Positions 25,090-33,754 of a stretch of 64,000 nt of DNA are shown in pieces. The stretch is from Saccharothrix sp. NRRL B-16314 (GTDB taxonomy: Bacteria; Actinomycetota; Actinomycetes; Mycobacteriales; Pseudonocardiaceae). The stretch is from assembly GCF_000716595.1 (NCBI RefSeq), contig NZ_JNXC01000038.1:40246-104245 (forward strand), read 5' to 3'. The stretch's first letter is position 1. Every line of letters starts with the position of its first letter. The notes beneath the pieces are model-generated. The model did not search any database and was not told where the DNA came from. It worked only from the letters and a program-made list of their open reading frames with translations. The position numbers and the translations under genes were made by a program.

Positions 25090-25851
25090 GTGATCAGGGT
25101 GATGCGGGACTTCTCGACCGGTGTCGGACTGCTCGGGCAGGGTTTCGGGTTGGTGTTCCGCTCGCCGAAACTGCTGCTGATCGGCGCGATCCCGGCGTTG
25201 CTGACGACCGTGCTGCTCATCGGCGGCGCCGTCGCGCTGGCGGCCTACATCGACGACATCGCCGCGTGGGCCACGCCGTTCGCCGACGACTGGAACGAGG
25301 CGGTGCGGGCGGCCACCCGGTTCGCCGCCGGGTTCTCCATCATCGGCGCGTTCATCGCGATCGGGCTGCTGCTGTTCACCGCGATCACGCTGATCATCGG
25401 CGGTCCGTTCTACGAGCACATCGCGGAAACGGTGGAGGACACCCACCTCGGCGGCGTGCCCGAGGCCGACCAGGCGAGCTGGGCGAAGTCCGCCGCGGTG
25501 GGCATCCGGGACGCGGTGATGCTCGTCGGCCTGGCGATCCTGTGCGCCATCCCGCTGTTCGCCGCCGGGTTCATCCCGGTCATCGGGCAGACCGTCGTCC
25601 CGGTGATCGCGGTGTGCGTCAACGCGACGCTGCTCGGCATCGAGCTGACCGGCATCCCGTTCACCCGGCGCGGCCTGAAGCTCCGCGTCCGGCGGCAGGT
25701 GCTGCGCAAGCGGCGGGCCGTCACGCTCGGGTTCGCCGTGCCCACCTACCTGCTGTGCCTCATCCCGTTGGCGGCGCTCGTGGTGCTGCCGGCGGCGATG
25801 GCAGGCGGCACGGTCCTCGCGCACCGCCTGCTCCACGACCAGATCAGGTAA
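25090..25851 (+). CDS. EI24 domain-containing membrane protein
   Basis: A 253-residue integral membrane protein of the EI24/CysZ-like family. The N-terminal STGVGLLGQGFGLVFRSPKL precedes the first helix (LLIGAIPALLTTVLLIGGAV). The hallmark FYEHIAETVED follows the second helix, and two to three more helices follow (MLVGLAILCAIPLFAAGFIP, PTYLLCLIPLAALVVLPAAM). The function in actinobacteria is not settled; CysZ relatives transport sulfate. The last eight bases overlap the convergent beta-propeller gene. Confidence 0.87.
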   Translation: MIRVMRDFSTGVGLLGQGFGLVFRSPKLLLIGAIPALLTTVLLIGGAVALAAYIDDIAAWATPFADDWNEAVRAATRFAAGFSIIGAFIAIGLLLFTAITLIIGGPFYEHIAETVEDTHLGGVPEADQASWAKSAAVGIRDAVMLVGLAILCAIPLFAAGFIPVIGQTVVPVIAVCVNATLLGIELTGIPFTRRGLKLRVRRQVLRKRRAVTLGFAVPTYLLCLIPLAALVVLPAAMAGGTVLAHRLLHDQIR

Positions 25852-27793
25852 AAGGCACCCACGACCGGGTCGCCAGCCCGTCGATCCGGGTGACCTGGAT
25901 CCCGGCCGCGGACACCGTCCACAGGTCGTCGCCGATCACCAGTGCCCGGCGGATGCCCGGGTCGTAGGTCGACGCCTCGTGCCGGACCGTGCCCAGCGCG
26001 GTGAACGCGCCGTCACCCAGCCTCAGCACGAGCAGCCCGCTGGACGTCGGCTCGACCGGCTTGCGCCCGACGGGCACGTCCAGCACCGGCAGCAGGACCA
26101 GGTCGCGGGCCGGCCAGTACAGGAACGCGTGCGGGTCGAACTCGACCTCGGAGTTCGCGCCCGGCAGGTGGTGGCCCGCGACCTTGGTCGGCGCGGCCGG
26201 GTCCGACACGTCGAACAGCGACACCTGCGTGCCGGTGGTCCGGCCCTGCCCGGTGGCCTCCTGGCCGACGCCGATCAGCTTCCCGTCGCCCGCCGGGTGC
26301 AGGTACGCCGAGTAGCCGGTGATCTTCAGCTCGCCGACCTTGCGCGGTTTGGCCGGGTCGGACAGGTCCAGCGTGTAGAGCGGGTCGACCTGCCGGAACG
26401 TCACCACGTACCCGACCGGGCCGACGAACCGGACGCTGTAGATCCGCTCGCCGACGCCGAGCCCGTCGACCTTGCCGACCTCCTGGAGCTTCGCGCCGTC
26501 CCGCTTCAGCACGGTGACCGAGCTCTGCGTCGCGGGCTCCGCCTCCGGGATGCCGGGCGCGTCGGCCGACGTCGTCGCCACCCGCAGGTGGCCTTCGTGC
26601 TCGGACAGCGAGTACTGGTTCAACAGCACGCCGCCGACCTGGCCGGACGCCACGTGCTTCGGCGGTCCCTGCTGCGAGATGTCGAACTGGTGGATCGCGG
26701 TGGTCGACGGGGTGTTCCGCGCGGTGCGCGTCATCGGCCGCAGGTGGTGGTCGTCGGCCACGTAGAGGGACGTTCCCGTGCCGTAGACGGTGTCGCCGTC
26801 GGCCAAGATCGTCACGGCGTCGCCGGTGCCGAGGTCGCCGGGGAAGTCGAACGTCAGCACGGACAGCATGGACGTGCCCGAGTGCTGCTCGGGGCGGCTG
26901 ACCCGGTCGCACGCCACGAGCGCGCCCTCGGATCGGGAACCGTCGGCGGAGGTCAGCTCGTAGCGCGGGAGCCAGTCCCCGATCGGCGCGGTGACGATGA
27001 GCGCCCGGTTCTTGATGAGGGATTCCGCCTCGGTGCGCTCCTCCGTCGGGTACACCCACGGCAGCCGCGGCCCCGAGTGCACGACCACGCGCACCACGCC
27101 GTCGACCTGGCGGGCGTCCACGTACCGGCCGTCCACGGTGAGCGTGTTCAGGACGCGCGGCTCGGCGGTGAGGTCGACCAACGTCACCGCCGCGCCCTCG
27201 GCGTACGGCTCGTGCGGGCTGTCGACGGCGATGCGGTGCCCCGCCACGCCGCCCCCGCCGCCGACGACGAGCGCGCGGTCCTCGTGCAGCAGCAGTTGGG
27301 AGGCGTGGCCGCCGGGCACGTCGAGCGTCCCGGTGATCCGGCGGGTGGCGACGTCCAGCACGCGCAGCTTGCCGTCGGCGACCGTCACGACCCGCTTGCC
27401 GTCGGTCTTCACCAGGTCCGGCTCGTCCACCCCGGCCTCGTGCGTGTTCGTCGTGGAGTGCTCGGGCGCGTCGGCCGCCTCGGGCGCGCTCTTCGGCGTG
27501 CCCGCGCTCGAATCGGCGCTCGCCCGGGAATCCGTGGTGACCTCGCCGTGCGCCCTCAGGAAGCCGGAGCCCAGCCCGTACACGCCGACGTGGGGGCTGA
27601 TCGCGTCGCGCAGCTCCGCCAGGGCCGTGTCGCAGGTGTCGAACGCCACCAGTTCGACCGGCACCGCCTCGATCGGCGGTGTGGTCCGCCACTCGTCCAC
27701 CACGGCGGGCACGGCCGACGCCGCGCTCACCCCCACCACCAGTGCGGCACCACCGAAAAGCGCCGCCCGTGAACCCCAGGGCCGTCTCGTCAT
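25844..27793 (-). CDS. Secreted/anchored beta-propeller domain protein
   Basis: A 649-residue protein. Residues 1-30 form a signal sequence or anchor (SRAALFGGAALVVGVSAASA). The family signature NTHEAGVDEPDLVKTDGKR (about residues 118-136) belongs to the actinobacterial/archaeal beta-propeller family PF09826. After it come propeller blades (VVTVADGKLRVLDVATRRIT, GVGERIYSVRFVGPVGYVVT, YSAYLHPAGDGKLIGVGQEA). Characterised functions are few; cell-surface location is likely. A Ser/Ala/Glu-rich linker (about residues 90-115) separates the small N-terminal domain from the propeller. It is divergent from the FKBP gene. Confidence 0.9.
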   Translation of the reverse strand: MTRRPWGSRAALFGGAALVVGVSAASAVPAVVDEWRTTPPIEAVPVELVAFDTCDTALAELRDAISPHVGVYGLGSGFLRAHGEVTTDSRASADSSAGTPKSAPEAADAPEHSTTNTHEAGVDEPDLVKTDGKRVVTVADGKLRVLDVATRRITGTLDVPGGHASQLLLHEDRALVVGGGGGVAGHRIAVDSPHEPYAEGAAVTLVDLTAEPRVLNTLTVDGRYVDARQVDGVVRVVVHSGPRLPWVYPTEERTEAESLIKNRALIVTAPIGDWLPRYELTSADGSRSEGALVACDRVSRPEQHSGTSMLSVLTFDFPGDLGTGDAVTILADGDTVYGTGTSLYVADDHHLRPMTRTARNTPSTTAIHQFDISQQGPPKHVASGQVGGVLLNQYSLSEHEGHLRVATTSADAPGIPEAEPATQSSVTVLKRDGAKLQEVGKVDGLGVGERIYSVRFVGPVGYVVTFRQVDPLYTLDLSDPAKPRKVGELKITGYSAYLHPAGDGKLIGVGQEATGQGRTTGTQVSLFDVSDPAAPTKVAGHHLPGANSEVEFDPHAFLYWPARDLVLLPVLDVPVGRKPVEPTSSGLLVLRLGDGAFTALGTVRHEASTYDPGIRRALVIGDDLWTVSAAGIQVTRIDGLATRSWVPFT

Positions 27794-27912
27794 GTCCAGA
27801 GGACGGGACGAAGTGGCCGAACGGTTGCGCGACCCCGGGTCCGGTGTGAGGGGCGCGGGCCGGTCGGCCCCGCGAACCGCGACGTGATTGAGTAGGCCAG
27901 GACCTTGCCCAA

Positions 27913-27930
27913 CGCCCCCGTCCGGGGGCG
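27913..27930 (+). other. Short perfect hairpin in the FKBP leader
   Basis: CGCCCCCG and CGGGGGCG face each other across two bases, 22 bases before the fkp start codon and just ahead of its ribosome site (GGAG). It could slow ribosome loading or act as a weak terminator of read-through transcripts. Confidence 0.4.
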
Positions 27931-27951
27931 GAACGACACAGGAGAGTCAAC

Positions 27952-28326
27952 ATGGCCCCGAGCAAGCCCGTGGTCGAGCCGTACGAGGGCGCCCCGCCCG
28001 CCGACCTGGTGATCGAGGACATCACCGTCGGCGAGGGCACCGAGGCGGCGCCCGGTCAGCTCGTGAACGTGCACTACGTCGGTGTGTCGCACTCGACCGG
28101 CGAGCAGTTCGACGCCTCCTGGGACCGCGGCGAGGCGTTCAGCTTCCCGCTGGGCGCCGGGCGCGTCATCGCCGGCTGGGACCGCGGTGTCGCGGGCATG
28201 AAGGTCGGCGGCCGGCGGAAGCTCGTCATCCCGGCCCACCTGGGCTACGGCGACCGCGGCGCGGGCGGCGTGATCAAGCCCGGTGAGACGCTGATCTTCG
28301 TGGTGGACCTGCTCGGCGTGAACTAG
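27952..28326 (+). CDS. FKBP-type peptidyl-prolyl cis-trans isomerase
   Basis: A 124-residue single-domain FKBP, cytoplasmic (no signal sequence). The domain begins DLVIEDITVGEGTEAAPGQL, with active-site aromatics and Asp in the VHYVGVSHSTGEQFDASWDR region, the core PLGAGRVIAGWDRGVAGMKV, and the end GYGDRGAGGVIKPGETLIFV with a DLLGVN finish. It assists folding by isomerising proline peptide bonds. The ATG 27952 follows AGGAGAG. Confidence 0.95.
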   Translation: MAPSKPVVEPYEGAPPADLVIEDITVGEGTEAAPGQLVNVHYVGVSHSTGEQFDASWDRGEAFSFPLGAGRVIAGWDRGVAGMKVGGRRKLVIPAHLGYGDRGAGGVIKPGETLIFVVDLLGVN

Positions 28327-28511
28327 CGGTTCCGCCACCAAGGCTCGTGGACGGCCGTCGCCGAGTGCGCGGCGGCTGCCCCGCCCTCCCGGCCCGGTTC
28401 GCTTCCGGTCGCAGAAACCGACGGCCGGACGGAACCGGGCCGTTCACCATCGCGTCATCCTCAGAGGACCGACCAACCGGCGTCAACGCCGTCATCGAGG
28501 GGAAAGCCGCC

Positions 28512-29102
28512 GTGCCCGAGGACATCGGTGCCTCCGAGCGGATGCTCGGCCAGTGGCAGCAGAGCATCCAGGAGAAGGCCGAGCGCTACCAGGAGATGGC
28601 CACCCGCGTGCAGGGGATGACCATCTCCGAGTCGTCGCGGGACGGCTCGGTGCGGCTCACCATCGGGTCGAACGGCATCCTGACCAACCTGGAGATCGCC
28701 GAGTCGGCGAAGGACAAGCGGATGGCCGAGGTGTCGGCCGAGGTGATGCGGACGTTGCAGCGGGCGCAGGCGCGCATCCCGGAGCTGCTCCAGCAGGCCA
28801 TGGCGGAGACCATCGGCACCCAGGACGAGACGGCCAACGTCCTGTTCGACGAGGCCAAGCGCAACTTCCCCGCCCCGCCGCACGAGGACGTGCCGCCACC
28901 GCCGACGGTCGGCCGTGAGATCCGGTTCGGCATCGAGGACGACGACACGCCGCCCACCGCGTCGCGGCCCGCTCCGCCGTCGCAGCCGTTCACCCCGCAG
29001 CCGTTCAGCCCGCCGCCGCCCGCGCCGCAACCACCGCCGCGCAGGCCCGCGCGCAGGCCGGACGAGGACGACGACTTCGACGGGCAGTCGTTCCTCTCCT
29101 AG
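28512..29102 (+). CDS. YbaB/EbfC-family protein with acidic/proline tail
   Basis: A 196-residue protein whose first 110 residues match the YbaB/EbfC nucleoid-associated fold: KAERYQEMATRVQGMTISES, SVRLTIGSNGILTNLEIAES and VMRTLQRAQARIPELLQQAM. It is followed by a Pro-rich tail ending in RRPDEDDDFDGQSFLS. Longer YbaB-like proteins of this kind occur at the start of actinobacterial type VII secretion effector loci, where they may be chaperone-like rather than DNA-binding (inference). The GTG 28512 follows GAGGGGAAA. It lies 60 bases upstream of the EspC-like gene, likely as one operon. Confidence 0.82.
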   Translation: MPEDIGASERMLGQWQQSIQEKAERYQEMATRVQGMTISESSRDGSVRLTIGSNGILTNLEIAESAKDKRMAEVSAEVMRTLQRAQARIPELLQQAMAETIGTQDETANVLFDEAKRNFPAPPHEDVPPPPTVGREIRFGIEDDDTPPTASRPAPPSQPFTPQPFSPPPPAPQPPPRRPARRPDEDDDFDGQSFLS

Positions 29103-29162
29103 CCGCCCTTGCCCCGTCCCAGTCCAGTCTTCCAGTCCTGACCAGCCTTCCAGGGGGATCGC

Positions 29163-29465
29163 ATGGCCGGTTTCGAGATCGTCGCGGAGACCCTCGACGC
29201 GCACAGCAAGCAGTTGGACGACCTGGGCGCGCGGTTGCAGGGCGCGGTGGACGCGGCGAAGACCGTCAGCATGCCGACCGACGCGTACGGCATCATCTGC
29301 CAGCCGTTCCGGATGATGCTCGACCCGGTCGAGCAGTGGGGGCTGGACGCCCTCCAGGGCGCGGTGGAGGCCATGGAGGCCGCCGGGAAGTCCGTCAAGG
29401 ACACCGTGAACCAGTACCAGGAGATGGAAGACGCCATCCGCGACAGCTTCAAGGCCGGTGGGTGA
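29163..29465 (+). CDS. EspC-like type VII secretion target protein
   Basis: A 100-residue helical-hairpin protein of the ESX-1-associated EspC/WXG100-related kind: FEIVAETLDAHSKQLDDLGA, a central turn with SMPTDAYGIICQPFRMMLDP, and a second helix VEAMEAAGKSVKDTVNQYQE. It carries the C-terminal secretion signal YxxxD/E as YQEME (about residues 86-90). The stop codon shares one base with the toxin ATG. It probably forms a heterodimer with the head of the toxin and delivers it to an ESX machine encoded elsewhere. Confidence 0.85.
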   Translation: MAGFEIVAETLDAHSKQLDDLGARLQGAVDAAKTVSMPTDAYGIICQPFRMMLDPVEQWGLDALQGAVEAMEAAGKSVKDTVNQYQEMEDAIRDSFKAGG

Positions 29466-32400
29466 TGGCGGGGGAGAACCCGCTGGTCGCGGCACCACCG
29501 GCCGAGCCGGGCGGTTTCGTCAACGCCGGTACCGGCGACAACGGTTGGGCGACGGGGATTTCGATCGCCGAGTCCGCGATGGACACGTTCAACGGGGTCA
29601 AGGACGGGAACTGGGTCGAGGCCGGCCTGGGGATGGTCGGGTTGGCGGCCGACGCGGCGGCCATGGCGATCGACCCGTTCGGGACGTTGTTGTCGTCGGC
29701 GGCGTCGTTCCTGATGGAACACGTGCAGCCGCTGAAGGACATGCTGGACTGGCTGGCCGGTGATCCGCCGGTGATCGAGTCGTACTCCACGACGTGGAAC
29801 AACGTGGCCACGGAGTTGGGGAAGATCGCGGAGGACTACAACAGCTCCGTGCGGTCGGGCACCGAGGGGTGGACGGGTGCGGCGGCGGACGCGTACCGGA
29901 CGAACTCGGCGGTGCACGGGGACGCGTTGACCGGTGCGGCGTCGGCGGCCGGGACCGTGGGCACGGTCGTGGGCCTGATGGGGATGGTCGTCGGGTTCGT
30001 GCGCGAGATGGTCCGTGACCTGATCGCGGACCTGGTCGGCAAGCTGATCGCGTGGGTGCTGGAGGCGGTGTTCACGCTCGGGTTCGGGACGCCGGTGATC
30101 GTCGCGCAGGCGGTGACGGCGATCTCGAAGTGGGCCGCGAAGATCGCGAAGATCATCCAGGACCTGTTGAACACCATCAAGAAGGTCTCGCCGATGCTGA
30201 AGCGTCTGGTCGAGGTCTTCGAGAAGATCATGAAGGTGGTCGGGAAGCTCGCGGGCAAGGCCACCGGGGGCGATCCGACCGACGTGCCTCCGCCGACGAC
30301 CCGACCGACCCGGGACTCCGGCACCCCGGACACCGACGTGCCACCGCGCGGAACCCCGGCAGGCACCGGCGGCCCGAGTGCCGGGGGTAACGCCCCGTCC
30401 GGCTCCAGTCCCACGACGAACGGCCCGGCGCCCGGCGGAAACGTCCCGTCCAGCACCACCGGCCCCGGCGGCAACAGTCCCGGCAGCAGTAGTCCCGGCA
30501 GCAGCGGCCCGAACAATGGCGGCGGCGCCCCCAACTCCGGCGGCCCCGGAGCCGGCAGCCCCGGAGCCAGCAGTCCCGGCAACGGTGGTGGCCCTGGTGG
30601 TGGCCCTGGTGGTGGCGGCAACTCTGGCAGTGGCAGTGGCAGTGGCGCACCGACAACGCCGCCCCCATCGAGGCTGGACCAGACCTCGGCCTCAACCGCC
30701 GCAACCCCGGACGCCCCACCGCGCGCGGACCAGCCGAACGCGCCCGCTCCGTCCCGTGACCCCGGCTCCACCCCGCAGACCAACCAGCCCGCAGCCGCTC
30801 CCGGCGGCGCACCGGCAGGTGGTGGCGCGCCCGGCGGTGGCGCTCCGGGAGGTGGTGCGCCCGGAGGTGGTGCCAGGCCAGGAGCCGGCGGCGGCTGGAC
30901 CGGCACTCCCGGTAGCCCTGCTGCGCCCAACACACCCAGCGCGCCCACCGGCCGAGGCGACCTCGGACCGGGCGGACCAGGCTCAAGGGGTCCGGAAAGC
31001 CCCAGGCCGTCCTCTTTCGGCCCGTCGAGCACCGGCCCCAGCCACGCGGGTCCTTCCCACAGCGGTCCCGCACCGACTGGCCCGTCACACGCCAGCGGGC
31101 CACCAAGCGGCCCAGGCCACAGCGGTCCGGCAGGTTCCGGCCCGGCACACACCGGTCCCGGCGGCGGCCCTTCGCATGCGGGCCCAGGAAACGGTCACGC
31201 CCCCAACGGTCCGCGCGGCAACGCCCCCGGACAGCCGGGCCCCACCCACCCCAGCGCCAGCCCTAACTCCCCGTCCCACAGCGGCCCCGGCAACAACGGT
31301 CCCTCGCACACCGGACCCGGCAGCACAGGCCCCTCGCACACCGGCCCTGGCAACAACGGGCCGTCACACAGCGGTCCCGGCAGTACAGGCCCATCACACA
31401 GCGGTTCCGGCAACAACGGTCCCTCGCACACCGGACCCGGCAACAACGGGCCGTCACACACCGGACCAGGCGGCACGGGTCCGTCACACAGCGGACCGTC
31501 GAACGCGGGGTCGCCGCAGCACCGCGGCGGGCCTCAGGGCGGTCCGTCACCGAGCACCCACCCGGACAACGCCCGTCCCCGAGGCGGCGACGGGCCAGGC
31601 GGTCACCCGAACTCCCCCGACCGCCCGAACCCCAACGGCCCAGGCCCCCACAACCAGCCGAGCCCGCACCCCGGCTCGCCACAACCACCCCACCGCAGCC
31701 CGGACGGCCCGCCACCTCAGCACCGCAGCCCGGACGGTCCTCCCCCGCCGCGCCGCGACCCGGCCGGGGGCGCCCACCGCGCCCCCGACGGCCCGCCCGC
31801 ACCACGGCGCGACCCTGACACAGGCCCACAACACCGACGCGACCCGGACAGCGCCCCGCCCCCGCGCCGCGACCCCGACAGCTGGACACCGCCGCGCCGC
31901 GACCCGGACGGCATGCCCAGTCCCCGTCGCGACCCGGACGGCACCCCGCCATCCCGTCGCGACCCGGACGGCACCCCGTCATCCCGTCGCGACCCGGACG
32001 GTCCGCCCAGCCCTCGTCGCGACCCGGACTCCGGCCCGCAGCACCGCCGCGATCCCGACACCCCACACCGGGACCAGGACGGCGGCCCCAACGACCGCCC
32101 GAACGACCGCACCGGCAACAACTCCGACCAGCCGAACTCCGACCGTCCCGACGGCACCCATCCCGACGGCAGCCGCTCCGACGGCACCCACCCGGACAGC
32201 AACCGACCGGATGGCGATCGCACCGAAAGCGACCCAGCCGACGGCGACCGCACGGACGGCACCGGCGCGGACGGGCCGGACATCGACGACGCGCACGCGC
32301 GCCACGGTGAGACCACCCCCGCCGGCATCTCCCACCACCGCGGCGACCCCGACATGGGCGACCTGCCCCACCGCGTCCCGGCCGACCCCCGCTACTTCAC

Positions 32401-33751
32401 CGCGGACGTCCACATCACCCCCGACGGCCGCGCCCGCATCGGCAACCACACCTACACCCCCGAGCAGTACGGCGACCTCCTCCGCCGCAACGGCTGGGAC
32501 GGCAAGACGCCCATCCGCCTCATCGGCTGCGACGCCGGCACCAACAACTTCGCCAACCGCCTCTCCACCCACACCGGCGCCGACGTCCTCGCACCCACCA
32601 AACCCGCCTGGACCGACTCCAACGGCCGCGTCTACACCAGCGACGCCGAGATCGGACCCGACGGCAACCGCCAGCCCAAGATCCCGCCCAACGGCGAGTG
32701 GAACACCCACCGCCCGGACGGCACCTCCGGCAAGGCGAGCGACGACGGCTTCGCCCCCGGCACCGACAAGTCCGACAAGCAGGACCTCGACCCCACCGAC
32801 GCCCGGGACCGCGGCGACGACGGCACGGACCCCGCCGACCGGACCGACGACGAGCACCCGCACAAGCCGCCGTCGGCCTCCGATCCCCGCGAGCCGTCCG
32901 AGTTCCCCGACCCCGTCGACCCCGGTCCCGCGCCGGACACCCGCGAGCCGGACTTCGAGCAGGACCGGTCGCGCGGCTCGATCGTCGAACAGGTCGACGT
33001 CAACGACCCCAAGCGGGTCACGACGAAGGACGGTCTGATCGAGACGATCGACGGCAAGCCGGTGAAGGAGTACGTCGAGGACCTGTCCAAGGCGCGGGCC
33101 GCGCACAACGGCGGCCCGGCCAACCGCGACAACGGCCCGTTCGGCGCGGTCGCGATCGACCGGCGCACCGGGTTGATCACCGAGGGCGTCAACGGCCAGG
33201 ACTTCGACGTCATCGCACCCGCGAACCTGCACCCGTTGCTGCGCGAGAACTTCCGCGACATGGACGAGTGGCAGCACCCGGTCATGAAGAACGAGACCGA
33301 CCGGCAGCAGATCCCGGTGCTCGGCGAGGACGGCAAGGCGTTGAAGGACGCCGACAACCAGGTCATCCGGGAGGATTGGGTCCTCCAGGGCCAGGTGCAC
33401 CAGGATGTGCCGCTGCGGCACGCCGAGGTGAAGGCGGCCAACGAGTTGCTGTGGGCGCGCCAGCGCGACCACGAGATCGAGTGGCGCAGGCAGCACGGCC
33501 CGGACTCGGACCCGCCGCCGCTGAGCCGGCAGGCCCTCGAAGACATGCGCTTCGACCCGCGGCACCTCCAGGACCAGTACCGCAAGATCGACGGGCAACG
33601 GACGCAGGTCGGCCACATCGGCGATCCCGGTCCCGCGTGCGGCAACTGCAACGTTATCCTGCGGGATGTCGGCAGTTATACTGGCAGGCTGCAATTCGCG
33701 CCTTTCGACTACCGGTCCCGCGGCAGTCTCATCCCCCCAGTAACGGAATGA
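29465..33751 (+). CDS. Type VII-secreted polymorphic toxin, YwqJ-type deaminase tip
   Basis: A 1428-residue modular protein. Residues 1-280 are a WXG-like helical head (EGWTGAAADAYRTN, W-x-G about residue 135) with hydrophobic helices (GLMGMVVGFVREMVRDLIAD). Residues 280-960 are a low-complexity Pro/Gly/Ser linker followed by an Asp/Arg-rich linker with 10-residue repeats. Residues 965-1060 form a compact domain (YFTADVHITPDG, then PIRLIGCDAGTNNFANRLS) resembling a caspase-like cysteine protease core. Residues 1185-1428 end in a zinc deaminase: LRHAEVKAANELLWA (HAE about 1318) and GPACGNCNVILRD (CxxC about 1391), as in YwqJ deaminases. The ATG overlaps the EspC-like stop. It is predicted to deaminate nucleic acid bases in target cells (family knowledge; the substrate is not determined). 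Confidence 0.85.
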   Translation: MAGENPLVAAPPAEPGGFVNAGTGDNGWATGISIAESAMDTFNGVKDGNWVEAGLGMVGLAADAAAMAIDPFGTLLSSAASFLMEHVQPLKDMLDWLAGDPPVIESYSTTWNNVATELGKIAEDYNSSVRSGTEGWTGAAADAYRTNSAVHGDALTGAASAAGTVGTVVGLMGMVVGFVREMVRDLIADLVGKLIAWVLEAVFTLGFGTPVIVAQAVTAISKWAAKIAKIIQDLLNTIKKVSPMLKRLVEVFEKIMKVVGKLAGKATGGDPTDVPPPTTRPTRDSGTPDTDVPPRGTPAGTGGPSAGGNAPSGSSPTTNGPAPGGNVPSSTTGPGGNSPGSSSPGSSGPNNGGGAPNSGGPGAGSPGASSPGNGGGPGGGPGGGGNSGSGSGSGAPTTPPPSRLDQTSASTAATPDAPPRADQPNAPAPSRDPGSTPQTNQPAAAPGGAPAGGGAPGGGAPGGGAPGGGARPGAGGGWTGTPGSPAAPNTPSAPTGRGDLGPGGPGSRGPESPRPSSFGPSSTGPSHAGPSHSGPAPTGPSHASGPPSGPGHSGPAGSGPAHTGPGGGPSHAGPGNGHAPNGPRGNAPGQPGPTHPSASPNSPSHSGPGNNGPSHTGPGSTGPSHTGPGNNGPSHSGPGSTGPSHSGSGNNGPSHTGPGNNGPSHTGPGGTGPSHSGPSNAGSPQHRGGPQGGPSPSTHPDNARPRGGDGPGGHPNSPDRPNPNGPGPHNQPSPHPGSPQPPHRSPDGPPPQHRSPDGPPPPRRDPAGGAHRAPDGPPAPRRDPDTGPQHRRDPDSAPPPRRDPDSWTPPRRDPDGMPSPRRDPDGTPPSRRDPDGTPSSRRDPDGPPSPRRDPDSGPQHRRDPDTPHRDQDGGPNDRPNDRTGNNSDQPNSDRPDGTHPDGSRSDGTHPDSNRPDGDRTESDPADGDRTDGTGADGPDIDDAHARHGETTPAGISHHRGDPDMGDLPHRVPADPRYFTADVHITPDGRARIGNHTYTPEQYGDLLRRNGWDGKTPIRLIGCDAGTNNFANRLSTHTGADVLAPTKPAWTDSNGRVYTSDAEIGPDGNRQPKIPPNGEWNTHRPDGTSGKASDDGFAPGTDKSDKQDLDPTDARDRGDDGTDPADRTDDEHPHKPPSASDPREPSEFPDPVDPGPAPDTREPDFEQDRSRGSIVEQVDVNDPKRVTTKDGLIETIDGKPVKEYVEDLSKARAAHNGGPANRDNGPFGAVAIDRRTGLITEGVNGQDFDVIAPANLHPLLRENFRDMDEWQHPVMKNETDRQQIPVLGEDGKALKDADNQVIREDWVLQGQVHQDVPLRHAEVKAANELLWARQRDHEIEWRRQHGPDSDPPPLSRQALEDMRFDPRHLQDQYRKIDGQRTQVGHIGDPGPACGNCNVILRDVGSYTGRLQFAPFDYRSRGSLIPPVTE
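31273..31500 (+). repeat. 30-bp tandem repeats in the toxin linker (GPGNNGPSHT units)
   Basis: About eight imperfect 30-bp units on the pattern GGCCCCGGCAACAACGGTCC encode GPGxxGPSHxG decapeptides inside the toxin linker. The phase is conserved, so unit gain or loss preserves the frame. Confidence 0.8.
31735..32065 (+). repeat. 30-bp tandem repeats in the toxin linker (RRDPDGxPxP units)
   Basis: About ten 30-bp units on the pattern CGTCGCGACCCGGACGGCAC encode RRDPDGTPPS-like decapeptides. Three central copies are nearly identical, which points to recent amplification. Confidence 0.8.
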
Positions 33752-33754
33752 CGA

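Noticed and set aside
31270..32070. Possible CRISPR array because of regular 30-bp repeats
   Set aside because: The repeats are directly adjacent with no unique spacers, keep the reading frame of the toxin and have no cas genes nearby.
29465..33751. Integration of the toxin cassette by a mobile element
   Set aside because: No integrase, transposase, tRNA gene or direct repeats flank the region; only codon bias at the tip suggests exchange.
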